Assembly: GCA_019802505.1 (NCBI GenBank)
Contig: JAFMOC010000232.1
Span: 545,001 to 609,000, forward strand
Direction of reading: 5' to 3'
Length of the DNA: 64,000 nucleotides
Source: Corydoras sp. C115
Taxonomy: Eukaryota; Chordata; Actinopteri; Siluriformes; Callichthyidae
Under the pieces are notes generated by a model. It saw only the letters and a program-made list of their open reading frames with translations, had not been told where the DNA came from and searched no databases. This document shows, piece after piece, positions 49,072-61,137 of the stretch (positions are counted from its first letter, which is position 1; each line of letters starts with the position of its first letter). Position numbers and translations under genes: made by a program.

Positions 49072-51596
49072 GTACCGCCCTCGACCGCATTGTTAATCAA
49101 AGGACTGATGTGCAGGTGGTGACGGCGCCGTGTCCGGTCAGGGCCACATCCCACAGCGTGGGCCACACCCACCACACCCAACCACGTGGACCCCGAAGTG
49201 TCCCCGAAAAGCATGCAGTGGTCTAAAATGTGGATGCTCGATCACATACACATGAGCTGATGGGACTGCAGGAACCACCTGAATCCAGGGATTGAGATGG
49301 GTGTCCCTATACTTTTGTCTTCATGGTGTATGTCTGAAGTGTGACGTTTTATAATTAATACATCTGTCATTGTTTATCCAATGAGAACGCAGTGATGTTA
49401 CTCAGATGGAAACCTCTTGATTGGGACATTCTGGATGCCGTAACCTTTTCTGCGAGCTCATTTCCAGATGTTGATCATATTTGCGGTGTTGAAATGTGGC
49501 CGTGCTGTACTGTGCACCGGCGTGGCCCATGGCCTGCCTTCATTTTGCAGCGCGAACGATTTCCACACATTCTGGAGAACATGGCTGGCTCGGGTTCCCG
49601 TGTTTTGTGACAGAGTTGTAAATATAGCGGGTAAAAAGATCCCGCTCGGATCGTTTCATGATCACGGAACGCCGTGCAGCGCTTTATTCAACGTCTCCGG
49701 CTCTGTGAGAGCGTTCTGATGGTAGAACAGAGAGGATAACAGACCCGGACGGGTTCTTATATCGTATTAAAATCTCACTGGGTTCCAGGTGACAGGGTTT
49801 TGGTTGAGGCCTGAACATTAAACATTAATATTTACTTTAACTGTAATTCCTAAACGTCACCATATGCTTCCTGTTTCAACACCATGTGTTTGGAACGTTC
49901 TGCATCTCTGCAGTCAATCAGCCGACGCGTTCTGACGTTCATCCAGAGTCTCAGTGAAATAATAACGCTCAACCCCCCACCAGACCAACACCACTTTAAC
50001 TCTCCATGAGCCTCATTTTAATCTGAGTTTATCGATTGATCCGGACTGTTGGATGTTAGAACATCGAATATCTCCAAAAAACAACAAAAAACAATGAGAA
50101 AATAAAACCCTGAAAATTAAACAGGTATTTGTTTTGCTTCGACTTTTAGAGCAAAAAAACCTTGTGAGGACCGAGTCTCAGTGAGAGACCGATCCAAGAT
50201 TCTCATTTGTAGCTCAGGCAACGTAATGGAAACTGTGAAGCACGGTGAAGGAAACCCGATCGTTACTCTGCGAGTGTGCAGGTCTGCGGTCAGTGATGAG
50301 GTCATAACGTGGTTGATTCAGTGGATTTAATGGTCCACTTCTCAAATGAGTATTGGTTCATTCATTTATTATCTTCCGCTTTATCCTATATAAGGGTCGC
50401 GGGGGGGGGGTCCCCATGCCCATTCAGGGAAGAACGTTTCGGGCGCCGGGCAGATACACCCAGGACAGGGGGGCAATCTATCGCTGGGCACACACTCACT
50501 CACACAGTCACATACTATATGGGGCAATTTGGAGAATTCAGTTGACCTTGATCCATGTTTTTGGACTGTGGGAGGAAACCGGAGAACCTGGAGGAAACCC
50601 ACGTGGACACGGGGAGAACATGGAAACTCCACCCAGAAGGGGATTCGAACCGCCTGAGTATTGGTTAAGAGTATTAATCAAGGTCCCATTGGTGGTTTGG
50701 TCTGGCTCAGTAGGTGTAGTTTTGGTTGTAGTTGTAGTTTTGGTTGTAGTTGTAGCTGAGGCTAAATCACCAGAAAAGGAAAACCAATGGAGAACATGTA
50801 TGTTTGCTGAAAATCAGATTGCCCCAGAACCTGATTCTTTACGGTCCAGCCTTTAAGAACCAGAACGCGGAGCGAGGAGCCCGGAGCCGGGCGGGTCAGA
50901 GAGTGGAGATGAGTCCCAGAGAGCGAGAGGTGGGTGAGGGAGATAAAGGGGGTGAGGCCGAGCGAGAGGGAGGGAGGATGGGATGTTCTCACGTCACTCA
51001 GGAGCTTTGCTCAAAATCCATAATGAGCCAAATGACAGGAATTATTATGTGGAAGATCAGAGCGACGCACCAAGAAACATGAGCCAGCCTCCATTCAGAC
51101 GGACCAGCATTCCCGCTAGAATGGCGGCCATTGTCAGCGCCGACTCTTCAGAGTCTCTGTATTGTGACTCCGAACCGGGCGGCTCTTCCACGACGACATG
51201 AACGGCCATTGTATCGTCACAAACCTGTCGGACGCACTCTCGTACACTGTCCCGCTCCTAAATGCCCATTCATACCCAGAGCCAGGCTGGATTTCACGTA
51301 TCATTAATTCATCAGCCCGTCTGAGGCCCAGTTGTCAGGTTTTCCCAATTCTCTTCCAGTTGTTTGGGAACATCTCCCCTAATAAACATCAGCAGTGGAC
51401 CTGGACCTATGAGGCACCAGACTCTGAGGTGTAGCCGCCATTGGAGACGGTCAGCGTACTGTCTGAGAGCGTGGGGTGGGTTGGGGTGGATGAGTTGCCC
51501 GGGCTCCAGAGGGTTCATCCATCAACAGGCCTGATCTGGATTGTTCCATCCCATCAGCTGCTCATATTCCTGCGTCTGTGTCTCCGTGTCTCGCAG
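49072..51596. other. GLIS intron between the two secure exons
   Basis: 2.5 kb containing a short Tc1-type fragment (GGTGTCCCTATACTTTTGTC near 49300), a repeat R2 fragment (50110-50215) and one SINE. No other exon recognised. Confidence 0.5.
50369..50654 (-). mobile_element. tRNA-derived SINE (family 1), head-truncated, with target-site duplication
   Basis: Minus-strand copy ending at the box B region; GAGTATTGGTT occurs at both ends. The truncation lies at the SINE 5' end, as expected for incomplete reverse transcription. Confidence 0.9.
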
Positions 51597-52464
51597 GTTG
51601 TCATCTTTTCAACAAGACTTGGCCTACGCCGCCGTCAAGCGGGAGGAAACGCTGCCATTCAAGCCGTCGTCGGATTCGTCCGAAGGCGTCATGTGCTCCC
51701 TGTCCGCGGCCTACGCGTTTAATAATGAACACGGCTCCGCCCCGTTAGCCGGGTCCCCCGCCATCTCTCGTCACTCGCTGAGCTCTGGCACTTTGAAGCG
51801 ACGCTGCCCGACCGACAGAATCGACCCGGCCGGGGTGCGCTCCTCCTCCCAGATGAACGGTGAGTGCGCCGGTTCGAGTCCTCCCTCCTGTCTGCTGTCG
51901 CTGTCCTCGTCCTCGCCGTCCTCGTCTTCCTCGGTCTGCGAGGATCCCGCATCCGGATCCATGCAGGTGGCGCCGGACGGTTTCGACCTGCTCCTGCAGC
52001 CGCGGACGTTTCTGAAACAGGAGCCTCTGGATGACTTCTCCACGTCTGAGGACGATCTCTTTCAGCACCAGTACCACCCGCAGCAGCAGTCCTGCCCCTC
52101 GCGGACGCCTATGCCCCCTCCGTACCACCTCCACCAGTACGATGCTTCTGGGAACAACCCCCTCCTGCACCTTCAGAGCCAGCAGACTCTGCCTCAGTGC
52201 GCAGCCCGAGGGCGAGGGGAGGACGCCGCCGCCGTCGTTTTCGGGGACAAGCAGACGTGCCGCTGGATTGATTGCAGCGCCACCTACGAGCAGCAGGAGG
52301 AGCTGGTTAGGCACATCGAGAAAGTGCACATCGACCAGCGCAAGGGCGAGGACTTCACCTGCTTCTGGGCCGGTTGCATCCGCCGCTACAAACCCTTCAA
52401 CGCCCGCTACAAACTGCTCATCCACATGAGGGTGCACTCCGGAGAGAAGCCCAACAAGTGCATG
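51597..52464 (+). CDS. glis1: GLIS family zinc-finger exon (ZF1-ZF2), probably glis1; gene incomplete
   Basis: Kruppel-like transcription factor related to GLI. Acceptor GTGTCTCGCAG; 868 nt encode a Ser-rich N-terminal region, two ψKxE motifs (VKRE near exon residue 14 and LKQE in FLKQEPLDDF) that fit SUMO sites, a Pro/His stretch, then ZF1 (CRWIDCSATYEQQEELVRHI, 52258-52329) and ZF2 (starting CFWAGCIRRYKPFNARYKLL, 52360-52437), ending PNKCM|GTGAGT. The FWAGCxRRYKPFNA and KPNKCM readings, FLKQEP and PPPY match recalled GLIS1 rather than GLIS3. GLIS proteins have five C2H2 fingers; ZF3-5 must be on later exons, which I did not find up to 64000. Confidence 0.85.
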
Positions 52465-52796
52465 GTGAGTGACATCATCAGAAACACAACGTCACACACA
52501 CACACACACACACACACACTCGAGTGTGGCTCAGATACACTCACATTACAAAAAAAACTTGACATTTTACAAAAAATGGGTCTTATACAGGGTGTTGTAG
52601 CCTATCCCAGCACTTGAGCAGGTCCCCAGTCCACTGCATGGCAGACACACACACTCGCAAATTCGCACATAGGAAAAATGTTGTATCTTTAGTTCAATTA
52701 AGAAAAAAAACATTACACACTAAGCATTTTTTAAGTTACTTCATTAGTGGAGTTTGCATGTTCTCCCCTGCCGTGTGGGGCTCCAGTTTCTTGCAA

Positions 52797-52945
52797 GTTC
52801 AAGTTCAAGGTCAAGTCATTTATTTATACAGTGCTTTTGATAACAGTACATCGTCACAAAGCAGCTTTACAGAGTTAAAAGCCTTTAAACCGCCAAAGAG
52901 CAAGACGAAGCGACAGCGGCAAGACAAAACTCCCCGTTACGTATT
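52797..52945 (+). repeat. Dispersed repeat R2, partial copy
   Basis: TTATTTATACAGTGCTTTTG, CGTCACAAAGCAGCTTTACA, AAAGAGCAAGACGAAGCGAC and GCAAGACAAAACTCCC. Matches the copies at 57655 and 59095. I recall similar blocks as common in teleost genomes. Confidence 0.7.
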
Positions 52946-53055
52946 GTGTATTGTTCTGACGTGGAACGTTCCTTGTGTGTAACGATTAAATGAACCTGTC
53001 CAGGTAATCCGGCCGGGCAGATAACCATCATCAACCTGCCTGCCCCTCCACCTAC

Positions 53056-53090
53056 CCCCCCCCCCCCCCCCCCCCCCCCGCCCCCACCCC
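53056..53090. repeat. Poly-C tract
   Basis: About 24 C, one G, more C. Confidence 0.85.
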
Positions 53091-53252
53091 CCCTGGACCA
53101 CCGGCGAGCAGTCGGTCCGAATACACCATTAATCCACGGTTAGTGTGTCGGCGAATGTGTGTTTATTTTCCTAAGCTCTGGTTTTTGTTTTGGCCGGGTG
53201 AGTGATGGCGATCTGGAAACGCCGGCACATCTGTTTAACATAACCAAACAAT

Positions 53253-53282
53253 GCTCGCCCGCCCGCCCGCCCGCCCGCTCGC
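53253..53282 (+). repeat. (CCCG)n tetranucleotide repeat
   Basis: GCCCGCCCGCCCGCCCGCCC run inside CpG-rich unique DNA. Confidence 0.85.
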
Positions 53283-54084
53283 GCTCCAACCCGCTCCGCG
53301 AGCATTAGAGGATTCGGCCTCCGCGCCAAAACAAACAGCGAGGGAAGAAGCGGCGTAGTGGCTCGAAACGGATGAGCGATGAAATCCCCCTCTTACTCAA
53401 CATGGCACCGAGTTCTTCCTCTTCCTCGGGGACGATGCTTCATCAAAAAAACAAGCCTGGAACCTCAGCGCCGTTCCCATCGCCGCTGCGGCAGCATCCT
53501 GAATCAGGGGTGCTTAGGCCGGAGGAACTGGTCCACTCCGGTTACTCTGGACCTCACGTTTCGGGGAAAGGACGTGAACCGGAACATTCCGGCTTAAAAC
53601 GGCAGCATAAACAGGACCTTGTGAATAAGCTCCTCCCACATCACAGCGCTGGGCTCTTGATCTTGATTTTTGTCACGCGTTTTTATTTAAAAACCGGACG
53701 ATCACTCAGTTTGGGACAGAACCTTTAAAGATCTCATCTCTCTCTTGAGCAGTTGTGCATCTGGTTCTTCCTCATCTGGTTCCTCCCGCTCTCGCAGTTT
53801 GTTCTCTTCTTTTGCGTTTGAAGTGAAGTCTTCATTCTGCGCATGCGGCTGCACAGTTCACCGTCTGTACGTGAAAGCCGTACAGATCGTAAAAGCATCG
53901 GGTCCTATCCCGGCAGTGAGGCGCGAGTCGGCTGCGTTTGTCCGGTTGTTCGGTTGCTGCTCCCGGTTCTCTGCGCTGCAGAGTGTCGGAACGGCGAGCT
54001 GATATCATTCAACCGCTGGAGACGAAATAAACAAACGCCGCGAGACCCTAACCACCAACAATACTGAGTACTGTAGGAAAAACA

Positions 54085-54127
<43 letters not shown>

Positions 54128-54275
54128 AACACACACACAGACACTCAAACACACACACACACACAGACACTCAAACACACACTCAAACACACACACTCAA
54201 ACACACACACAGACACTCAAACACAGACACACACACACACACTCCCACACACACTCAAACACACACACAGACACT

Positions 54276-54312
<37 letters not shown>

Positions 54313-54416
54313 ACACACACTCAAACACACATGGACACTCACATACACACACATACTTAAACCCTTACACAGACACACTCAAACACACACTCAAACACAC
54401 ACACAAACACACACAT

Positions 54417-54447
<31 letters not shown>

Positions 54448-54485
54448 TTCTCTCTCTCTGTCTCTCTCTCTCTCTCTCGCTCTCT
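54085..54485 (+). repeat. (CA)n/CACTCAAACA compound repeat
   Basis: 400 bp of CA with ACAGACACTCAAACACACAC units, ending in CT runs. Confidence 0.92.
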
Positions 54486-54521
54486 GTGATGTCATTGTCA
54501 GGAAGCCCTCATTACGTTAGT

Positions 54522-54534
54522 TGACCTTTGACCC
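54522..54534 (-). promoter_or_regulatory. DR1-type nuclear receptor site
   Basis: TGACCTTTGACCC; the reverse complement GGGTCAAAGGTCA is a direct repeat of the AGGTCA half-site with one base between, as bound by HNF4, RXR-PPAR or COUP-TF. Motif evidence only. Confidence 0.25.
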
Positions 54535-54894
54535 TGGCGCCGTACCTGATTGGATGTAAACTTGGCCCGCTCGCGTTGTAAACGTGACGTTGGCGGTGGG
54601 CGCTCTCGCGGGGCCGCAGTAAACCGCGAGCGCTGCTGTAAAAGCCTCTCGCAGTGGTAATTAACGGGCGCCGCCGCCGGCTCTCTGACTGACAGGAAGC
54701 CGCTTAATCCGGCCGCAATATCCTGTTGGTTCCCGCGCCGAGTCCACTGTTGTTCTAGTTTATTGCATTTTTTCCGTCTGCGTTGATATTAAAACGATAT
54801 CCTGTGTCTCCGTCCCGCGGCGCTGGGACACGCCGGCTGTGGGAGCGGCGAGGTTCAGCCTGACCCCCGACCCCCGGTCTGCCTGCATCATCAC

Positions 54895-54935
54895 GGCGAT
54901 GATGAGGATGATGAGGATGATGAGGATGATCAGCC
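54895..54935 (+). repeat. (GATGAG)n repeat
   Basis: GATGATGAGGATGATGAGGA units. Confidence 0.85.
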
Positions 54936-55139
54936 GTCTGATACGGCAGTTACTACTTTTAGTGCTTCACCTTTATTTCCCAGAATGCACTTCAGAGGAA
55001 CAGTGGAGTTAACGGACTAAAGACAGAAGATTCGAAAACTTTCATTTAAAAAAAACAAAACATAATGATGATTTAAAGCAGAGCGCCGTGTGTCTGACGG
55101 GTGGGAGGGTGTACGGAGGATGCTCTCCTGTCACTGTGG

Positions 55140-56020
55140 TTATTTGGTGTTGACTCCGTGTTGAATCTGTGTTGACTTGGTGTTGACCCAGTGTTGACTC
55201 TTTGATGACTCTGCGTTAACCCTGTGTTGACCCGTGTTGACTCTGTGTTGCCTTGGTGTTGACTCTGTTTGAACCCTGTGTTGACTTGGTGTTGACCCTG
55301 TGTTGACTCTTTGTTGACTCTGTGTTGACCCAGTGGTGAGTCACTGTTGACTCTGTGTTGACTCTTTGATAACTCTGCGTTAACACTGTGTTGACCCAGT
55401 GTTGACTCTGTGTTGCCTTGGTGTTGACTCTGTGTGAACCCTGTGTTGACTTGGTGTTGACCTTGTGTTGACTCTTTGTTGACTCTGTGTTGACCCAGTG
55501 GTGAGTCAGTGTTGACTCTGTGTTGACTCTGTGTGAACCCTGTGTATACACAGTGTTGACTCGGTGTTGACCCGATGTTGATTCTTTGTTGACTCTGTGT
55601 GAACCCTGTGTATACTCTGTGTTGACTTGGTGTTGACTCGGTGTATACTCGGTGTTGACTGGGTGTTGACTCTGTGTAGAACCCTGTGTATACTCTGTGT
55701 TGACTCGGTGCTGACCCAGTGTTGACTTGGTGTTGACTCTGTGTAGAACCCTGTGTATACTCTGTGTTGACTTGGTGTTGACTCGGTGTTGACTGGGTGT
55801 TGACTCTGTATAGACTCTGTGTAGAACCCTGTGTATACTCTGTGTTGACTTGGTGCTGACCCAGTGTTGACTTGGTGTTGACTCTGTGTAGAACCCCTGT
55901 GTATACTCTGTGTTGACTTGGTGTTGACTCGGTGCTGACCCAGTGTTGACTCTGTGTTGACTCGGTGTATATTTGGTGTTGACTCTGTGTTGACTCTGTG
56001 TTGACTCTGTGTAGATCCCT
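55140..56020 (+). repeat. 11-bp minisatellite (TTGACTCTGTG), about 75 units
   Basis: 880 bp of TGTTGACTCTG, TGTTGACTTGG, TGTTGACCCAG and TGTATACTCTG units. Variant units recur in larger blocks (for example around 55650, 55740 and 55830), so there is a higher-order pattern. Confidence 0.92.
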
Positions 56021-57654
56021 TCCCGCTGACCTGCTGTCTTATATCTCTGATGTAAAGTGGGCGTGTCGGATGCAGCAGGTGGAGAATCGGCGGCGCGGAG
56101 CCGAAGCGCTGCGGTGATTAATTAACGTTCGTTTCCTGAACATGTCGTAAGATCGACTCTGCACAGTGTCACTCAACAAAAAGCCCGTTCTGAGTGGAAA
56201 GCCTGATTTGGTTTGGTTAGTCACCCTGGCACCCACTGAAGCCACCTGGTCTTCACATCATTAACGAGCTGGCGTCATGTGACACCCGCTAACGAGGACG
56301 CTTAATGGTGAAGCGATGCCATCTGGCTGGATGCAGGAATCCGGGAGAACGCTGACTCTGAATTCTGCCTGAATAAACACGGCAAACGTAACTGCGCTAT
56401 AAAACAGCGGCGCACGCGCTCGGGAGCGACGCCATCTCGCGTCTTATTAACGAACCTCGGCGCGGCTGCTCGTCAGTCTTTATTCTGTGAGCTGAGCGAT
56501 CGATCTGTCCGATTCTACTTTCTTCTGCTTCATCACTCGGCGGCGGCGGCGCTGCCACATCAGAGAGCCTCTAATGAGCACGTGGAGGCGGCGTGACTCG
56601 GCGGCGTGACTCAGCATCATGACGCGGCGCGGCCAAGGCAGGCGAATGAGAGCGCTTCTGGGAAGAGCAGTTATGGCCCCGCGGTGCGTGGCGGCCCTCA
56701 TTAGCCTCAGAGACGCGATTCGGTGGACTCGCTTTACCCAATCACAAGCATTCGTCTGGAAACCTGCACCGCGGCGTCCCTAATTAGCGCAGACCCTCCC
56801 TCTCTGAAGCTCGCTAATTCAGAGCCGCGCTCGCCTTCGTTCAGCCCCAAGGAAAGTTGGACGCCGTCGTTCGTGGAATTTCCGTTCCGATCTTCGGTGG
56901 GAAGGTATATAAAGACTAATTGGACTGGATCGCGTTCGGCGGCGCGCTGAGCCTGAACGGGGGCTTTGTGCGCCGTCGCCGTGGCTAGCGCGAGGTGAAC
57001 GGAGTCGCAGCATTAGCTAATCACACAGAAAAAAAAAAAAACCATGAGGCGACTTTTTCCCCTCCGAACGTGCTCCGCGCCGTGCGCTCCACGTTGATAT
57101 GAACGTGTCGGTACCAGAACGGGCGCTGACATCCCGCGCGGCGTCGGCTCTCGTTAGCCGTGACGTCGGGCCGCTTGGCCGTGGCTGCCTGCGCTGAGCC
57201 GCGCTGTGGGGCTGCACAGGCCTTTTATTATGAAGGAACGCGCGAGCTGAAGTACCCCGCTGTTCCGCGGCATGTTTACAAACGGCTCAGGATGTCGCGT
57301 CACGCGAGCCAAAAGAAAATTGAATTTGCTGTTACGTTCTGGAGGAAACTAAACCCGCAACACGGCGCCATCTGTGGTCTAATCAGAGGAGTTGTGATGT
57401 CACAAGCCCTCGCGATGTTGCAGCAAACGCAGAACGCAGTTTTCCCGAGGTGCGACCGCTTTGTGAACGTTGCGCAGAACCTTTAAATTTTATTTGTTCA
57501 TGGAGCCAAAAGTAAACCTGCACCTTGAGACCGGAGCTCAGTGTTGGTGAATCAGTTCACTCTGAGGAGGCTGATGATGATCGACAATTTTAAATGTTCG
57601 TATAAAATTTCGTATAAAATTTCGTAATCATTAGGAAACTGAACCCTGAGCGTT

Positions 57655-57890
57655 TTTTACAATCGTACGTCGTCACAGAGCAGCTTCACAGAGTTATAAA
57701 CCTTTAATACCCCAAAGAGCAAGACCAAGAGACAGCGGCAAGACAAAACTCCCTGTTATGTTGATATTTCAAGGAAGAAACCTTGTGAGGACCGAGGCTC
57801 AGTGGGGGACTCGTCCTCCTTGAGCATCAACAGTGTAGGACAGCCGTGTACAGATCGTGTGCTGATCATGTGACCTGTATTTAACAATTG
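57655..57890 (+). repeat. Dispersed repeat R2, plus-strand copy
   Basis: From TTTACAATCGTACGTCGTCA through GACAGCGGCAAGACAAAACT, AACCTTGTGAGGACCGAGGC, CTTGAGCATCAACAGTGT to GTGCTGATCATGTGACC. No coding frame. Confidence 0.82.
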
Positions 57891-59094
57891 AAAACTATAA
57901 AACTATATATGAGGACGTCCTGCAGGACCGCCGGTCCAATAGAAATCCAGGTTCCATCAGTAACCGTCGTAGACAGGGTTCTCGGGAAACAAACAAACAA
58001 AAAAAAAATGCCGTTAGAGTTAATAAAGCACGGTAATTAATTAATTACCAGAGTTTGATTGACACAGTGCATCATGTGATTAGAGCAGCAGAACTCAAAG
58101 GGGCAGATCCTGCAGGGTACTTAGTTGAGAGTGCTCCCTGGAACAGCCTCATTTCAGAGAGAATATTAATGATGAGCTATTAATGATGAGCTGAGTGAGG
58201 AGGTGGAACCCCAGCCCGGTTCCGTTATTAGAACGTCCGGTCTGAAGAGAATTACAATAATCTAACCCTCAGAGGTCATTCATCACGTGATGATGTCCAT
58301 TTTTACTTTGCAGATCTTTTGGTTCTTTGAGGTTCTTTTGGTTCTTTTTTGGATCTTTTGGTTCTTTGAGGTTCTAATCTTCAGACCTGATGTACTCAGT
58401 GCTGCTGAAGACGGAACGCGGTCGTTCTGCATTCCGTCAGGTCCGGGTTCTTTAAAACGCAGCTGAGTCGCCGGTTTCCTGTGAATTTGTAATCAGAGAA
58501 CTGAGGCAGCGTTTCTCGCAGAACGTCTCTCCGTCCGTCGGCCTCCGACTGCCAGAAATTCCTCACGTCCAACAACCGGCATCTATTTTTATCTCCTCTG
58601 GCCGCATGACAAGTGCGTAAGCGAGTCCATATGTGAGCCATACGTCGCGGCGCTCGCGTCGGGAGAATGATGTCTTGGCCGCGATGCGAGGGTTCTGCGA
58701 ATGCCTCATGCTTGTTTTCCTTGTCGCAGATGCCAGACCAAGTTCCTGTCAAACGCGAGAGCCTTCCCGTCCGCGCGTGCGCTAATGCGAGCCAGTCGCG
58801 GCCCGGCGGCGCGCTTTCGCGAGCCGTGACAGCCGCGTTCGCCGTCAGAGCTCCACGCTTTTACCGGCGGCAGGTTTTTCGGTTCGATAAGTGATTTCAG
58901 ATTTGCGCAGATGGAAGGCAGACCCCGGGAACTGCACGGCCTCCTCGGGTTCCTTCCTCCCAGACCCATCATCGCCAACGCGGGGGCGGGACGACGCCGC
59001 GATGGGAACCAAACGCTCGCGATGACGGATTTATTTTACTGAACCGAGCTGACGAAGCAATAAAATGTAAACACTTTATTTTTCATTCATTTGT

Positions 59095-59335
59095 TTTTAC
59101 AATTGTTAAATACGGGTCACATGATCAGCACACGATCTGTACACGGCTGTCCCACACTGTTGATGCTCAAGGAGGACGAGTCCCCCACTGAGCCTCGGTC
59201 CTCACAAGGTCTCCTCCTTAAGATATCAACATAACAGGGAGTTTTGTCCTGCCGCTGTCTCTTGGTCTTGCTCTTTGAGGTTTAAAGGTTTATAACTCGT
59301 AAAGCTGCTTTGTGACGACGTACGATTGTAAAAAA
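59095..59335 (-). repeat. Dispersed repeat R2, inverted copy
   Basis: Nearly exact reverse complement of 57655-57890 over its full length, about 1.2 kb away. The pair could fold into a long stem if transcribed. Confidence 0.85.
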
Positions 59336-59490
59336 AAATATATAAAAATATATTAAAAATATATGTATATAAATATATATATATAAATATATATATAATA
59401 TATAAATATATAAATATATGTATATCGATATATATATATATATATAATATATAAATATATAAATATATGTATATAAATATATATATAAAT
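59336..59490. repeat. (TA)n-rich microsatellite
   Basis: ATATATAAATATAT units directly abutting the inverted R2 copy. Confidence 0.92.
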
Positions 59491-59707
59491 GACTTGAACT
59501 TGATTCATCACTGATAATAGTGTGGCAGGATGGTGGCGCTGTGGGTACAAATTTGTACCACCTGTGTGCAATTTGTAGGTTCTCCTCATGCCTCCATAGC
59601 AAGACGTGTGTATTCAGTCAGGCGTTGTACCCGGTGGGGTTCGCACCACGCCGCTGACCTCGCGCTCCGAGGTTCGTATTATTTATGACGTGGCCTCTTC
59701 TGTCAGG

Positions 59708-59708
<1 letters not shown>

Positions 59709-59759
<51 letters not shown>
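59709..59759. repeat. (GA)n microsatellite
   Basis: About 48 bp of AG. Confidence 0.92.
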
Positions 59760-59760
<1 letters not shown>

Positions 59761-60123
59761 CCATAACCAATCAGGACCTTCCCTAAACTGGTCTTAACCT
59801 AAAGAGACGTGCACTTGTTGGGCTGCGATGTAAATAGTAAATTAAATTAAATTGCGCCGCTGCGGGTCTGAGGGCGTTTAATCCGATCAGCTCAGGAACG
59901 ACCTGCATCGGAATGCTGATTTCCCCGGAGTGTGTATCTGAGAAGCGCCGACTCCGATCGTCCAGCGTTATGTCATATCTGTCCTTCATCCAAATCCTAA
60001 TCGCGTTGACCTCAGCGCGCCGCGGATCGGCCTGGTGGAGCGCGGGGGCGGAGCTTTCTGTGCTGACTGACGTCTCTGATTTGCCGTTAAATTATAAATC
60101 CATTGTGTTTTTTATGATCAGAC

Positions 60124-60285
60124 GGGGCGGCAGGGTGGCTTAGTGGTTTGGCATGTTCTCCTCTCAGCGCTGGGGATTCCCGGTTCGATTCCCAATCTGG
60201 GTGGAGTTTGCATGTTCTCCCCGCGTCCGCGTGGGTTTCCTCCGGGTTCTCCGGTTTCCTCCCACAGTCCAAAAACATGGATCAT
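60124..60285 (+). mobile_element. tRNA-derived SINE (family 1), 3'-truncated
   Basis: Head GGGGCGGCAGGGTGGCTTAG to CCAAAAACATGGATCA; the 3' half is absent. Confidence 0.85.
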
Positions 60286-60550
60286 CGGTTGCGGTGGAAA
60301 CCTTTTCTGACGGTTGTAGGATGGCTCCGCCTCTTCGTTCTGCTGCCGCCTGCCACCGGGTTCGTTAGGGAAGCGGCTGGCGCTGCGTGTGGGATGGTGC
60401 TGCTGTACTGTATGACTGTGGGATCATGGGAGTTTTTACTGGTAGTGAGGTCATGTGACCATCGTGACAGAAGCTGTGGAGGTGGATGTTAGTTTGCTTT
60501 GATGTTTTCATCTGGCATTTATAAATTTATGTTCGATTTAAACGTAGAGC

Positions 60551-60602
<52 letters not shown>
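60551..60602. repeat. (GT)n microsatellite
   Basis: GT run; a (CA)n run in the opposite sense lies at 60727-60850. Confidence 0.9.
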
Positions 60603-60605
<3 letters not shown>

Positions 60606-60740
60606 ACTCATGGTTGGAATCAGTGGTGGGATTATGTGTTTAAAGTCAGTGTAGAAATTCGGCTCTGTGGTTTGAAACGTCTCTCTGAGTTTCATCATTT
60701 CCAAGGACTTAAAATTCTCAGCACTCTCTCACACACACAC

Positions 60741-60783
<43 letters not shown>

Positions 60784-61036
60784 ACACACACACACACACA
60801 CGCACACACACACACACACTCACATACACACACACACACACACACACACCTATGAAAGTGTATCTTTTAATAGCGCGTTCTAAAGAGCAGATGGAACTGC
60901 TGAATGGAAGCTGGAGATGTTCCTGCCGATGGGTCATTAAGACAGTCTGAATTGTTGGACGTCTTCTGGGTTCTCCAGTCGTGTGTTGGTTCCAGGAACT
61001 TCCAGGAGTGAGTTCGGTCTAGGCCGGTCCCCTAGG

Positions 61037-61065
61037 CCCCCCCCCCCCCCCCCCCCCCCCCCCGG

Positions 61066-61136
<71 letters not shown>
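61037..61136. repeat. 100-bp poly-C tract
   Basis: About 26 C, GGA, then about 70 C without interruption, the longest homopolymer in the window. The complementary strand is poly-G and would form G-quadruplexes. Length accuracy is doubtful for any sequencing method. Confidence 0.85.

Positions 61137-61137
<1 letters not shown>

Noticed and set aside
48531..49214. Minus-strand 227-codon frame rich in Ile, Asn and Thr
   Set aside because: Its main part lies in degenerate AT-rich triplet repeat, and the rest overlaps the plus-strand GLIS exon.
51597..52464. GLIS3, GLI or ZIC gene
   Set aside because: ZF2 and the residues after KPNKC match recalled GLIS1; FLKQEP and PPPY upstream also fit. GLI and ZIC differ in ZF1 and ZF2.
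57160..57486. 108-codon frame as a confident gene
   Set aside because: No recognisable family, no splice or poly(A) context; kept only as a low-interest finding.
58667..58980. Exon starting after TTCCTTGTCGCAG at 58729
   Set aside because: A good acceptor, but the frame ends at 58894 without a clear donor and does not continue the GLIS zinc fingers.
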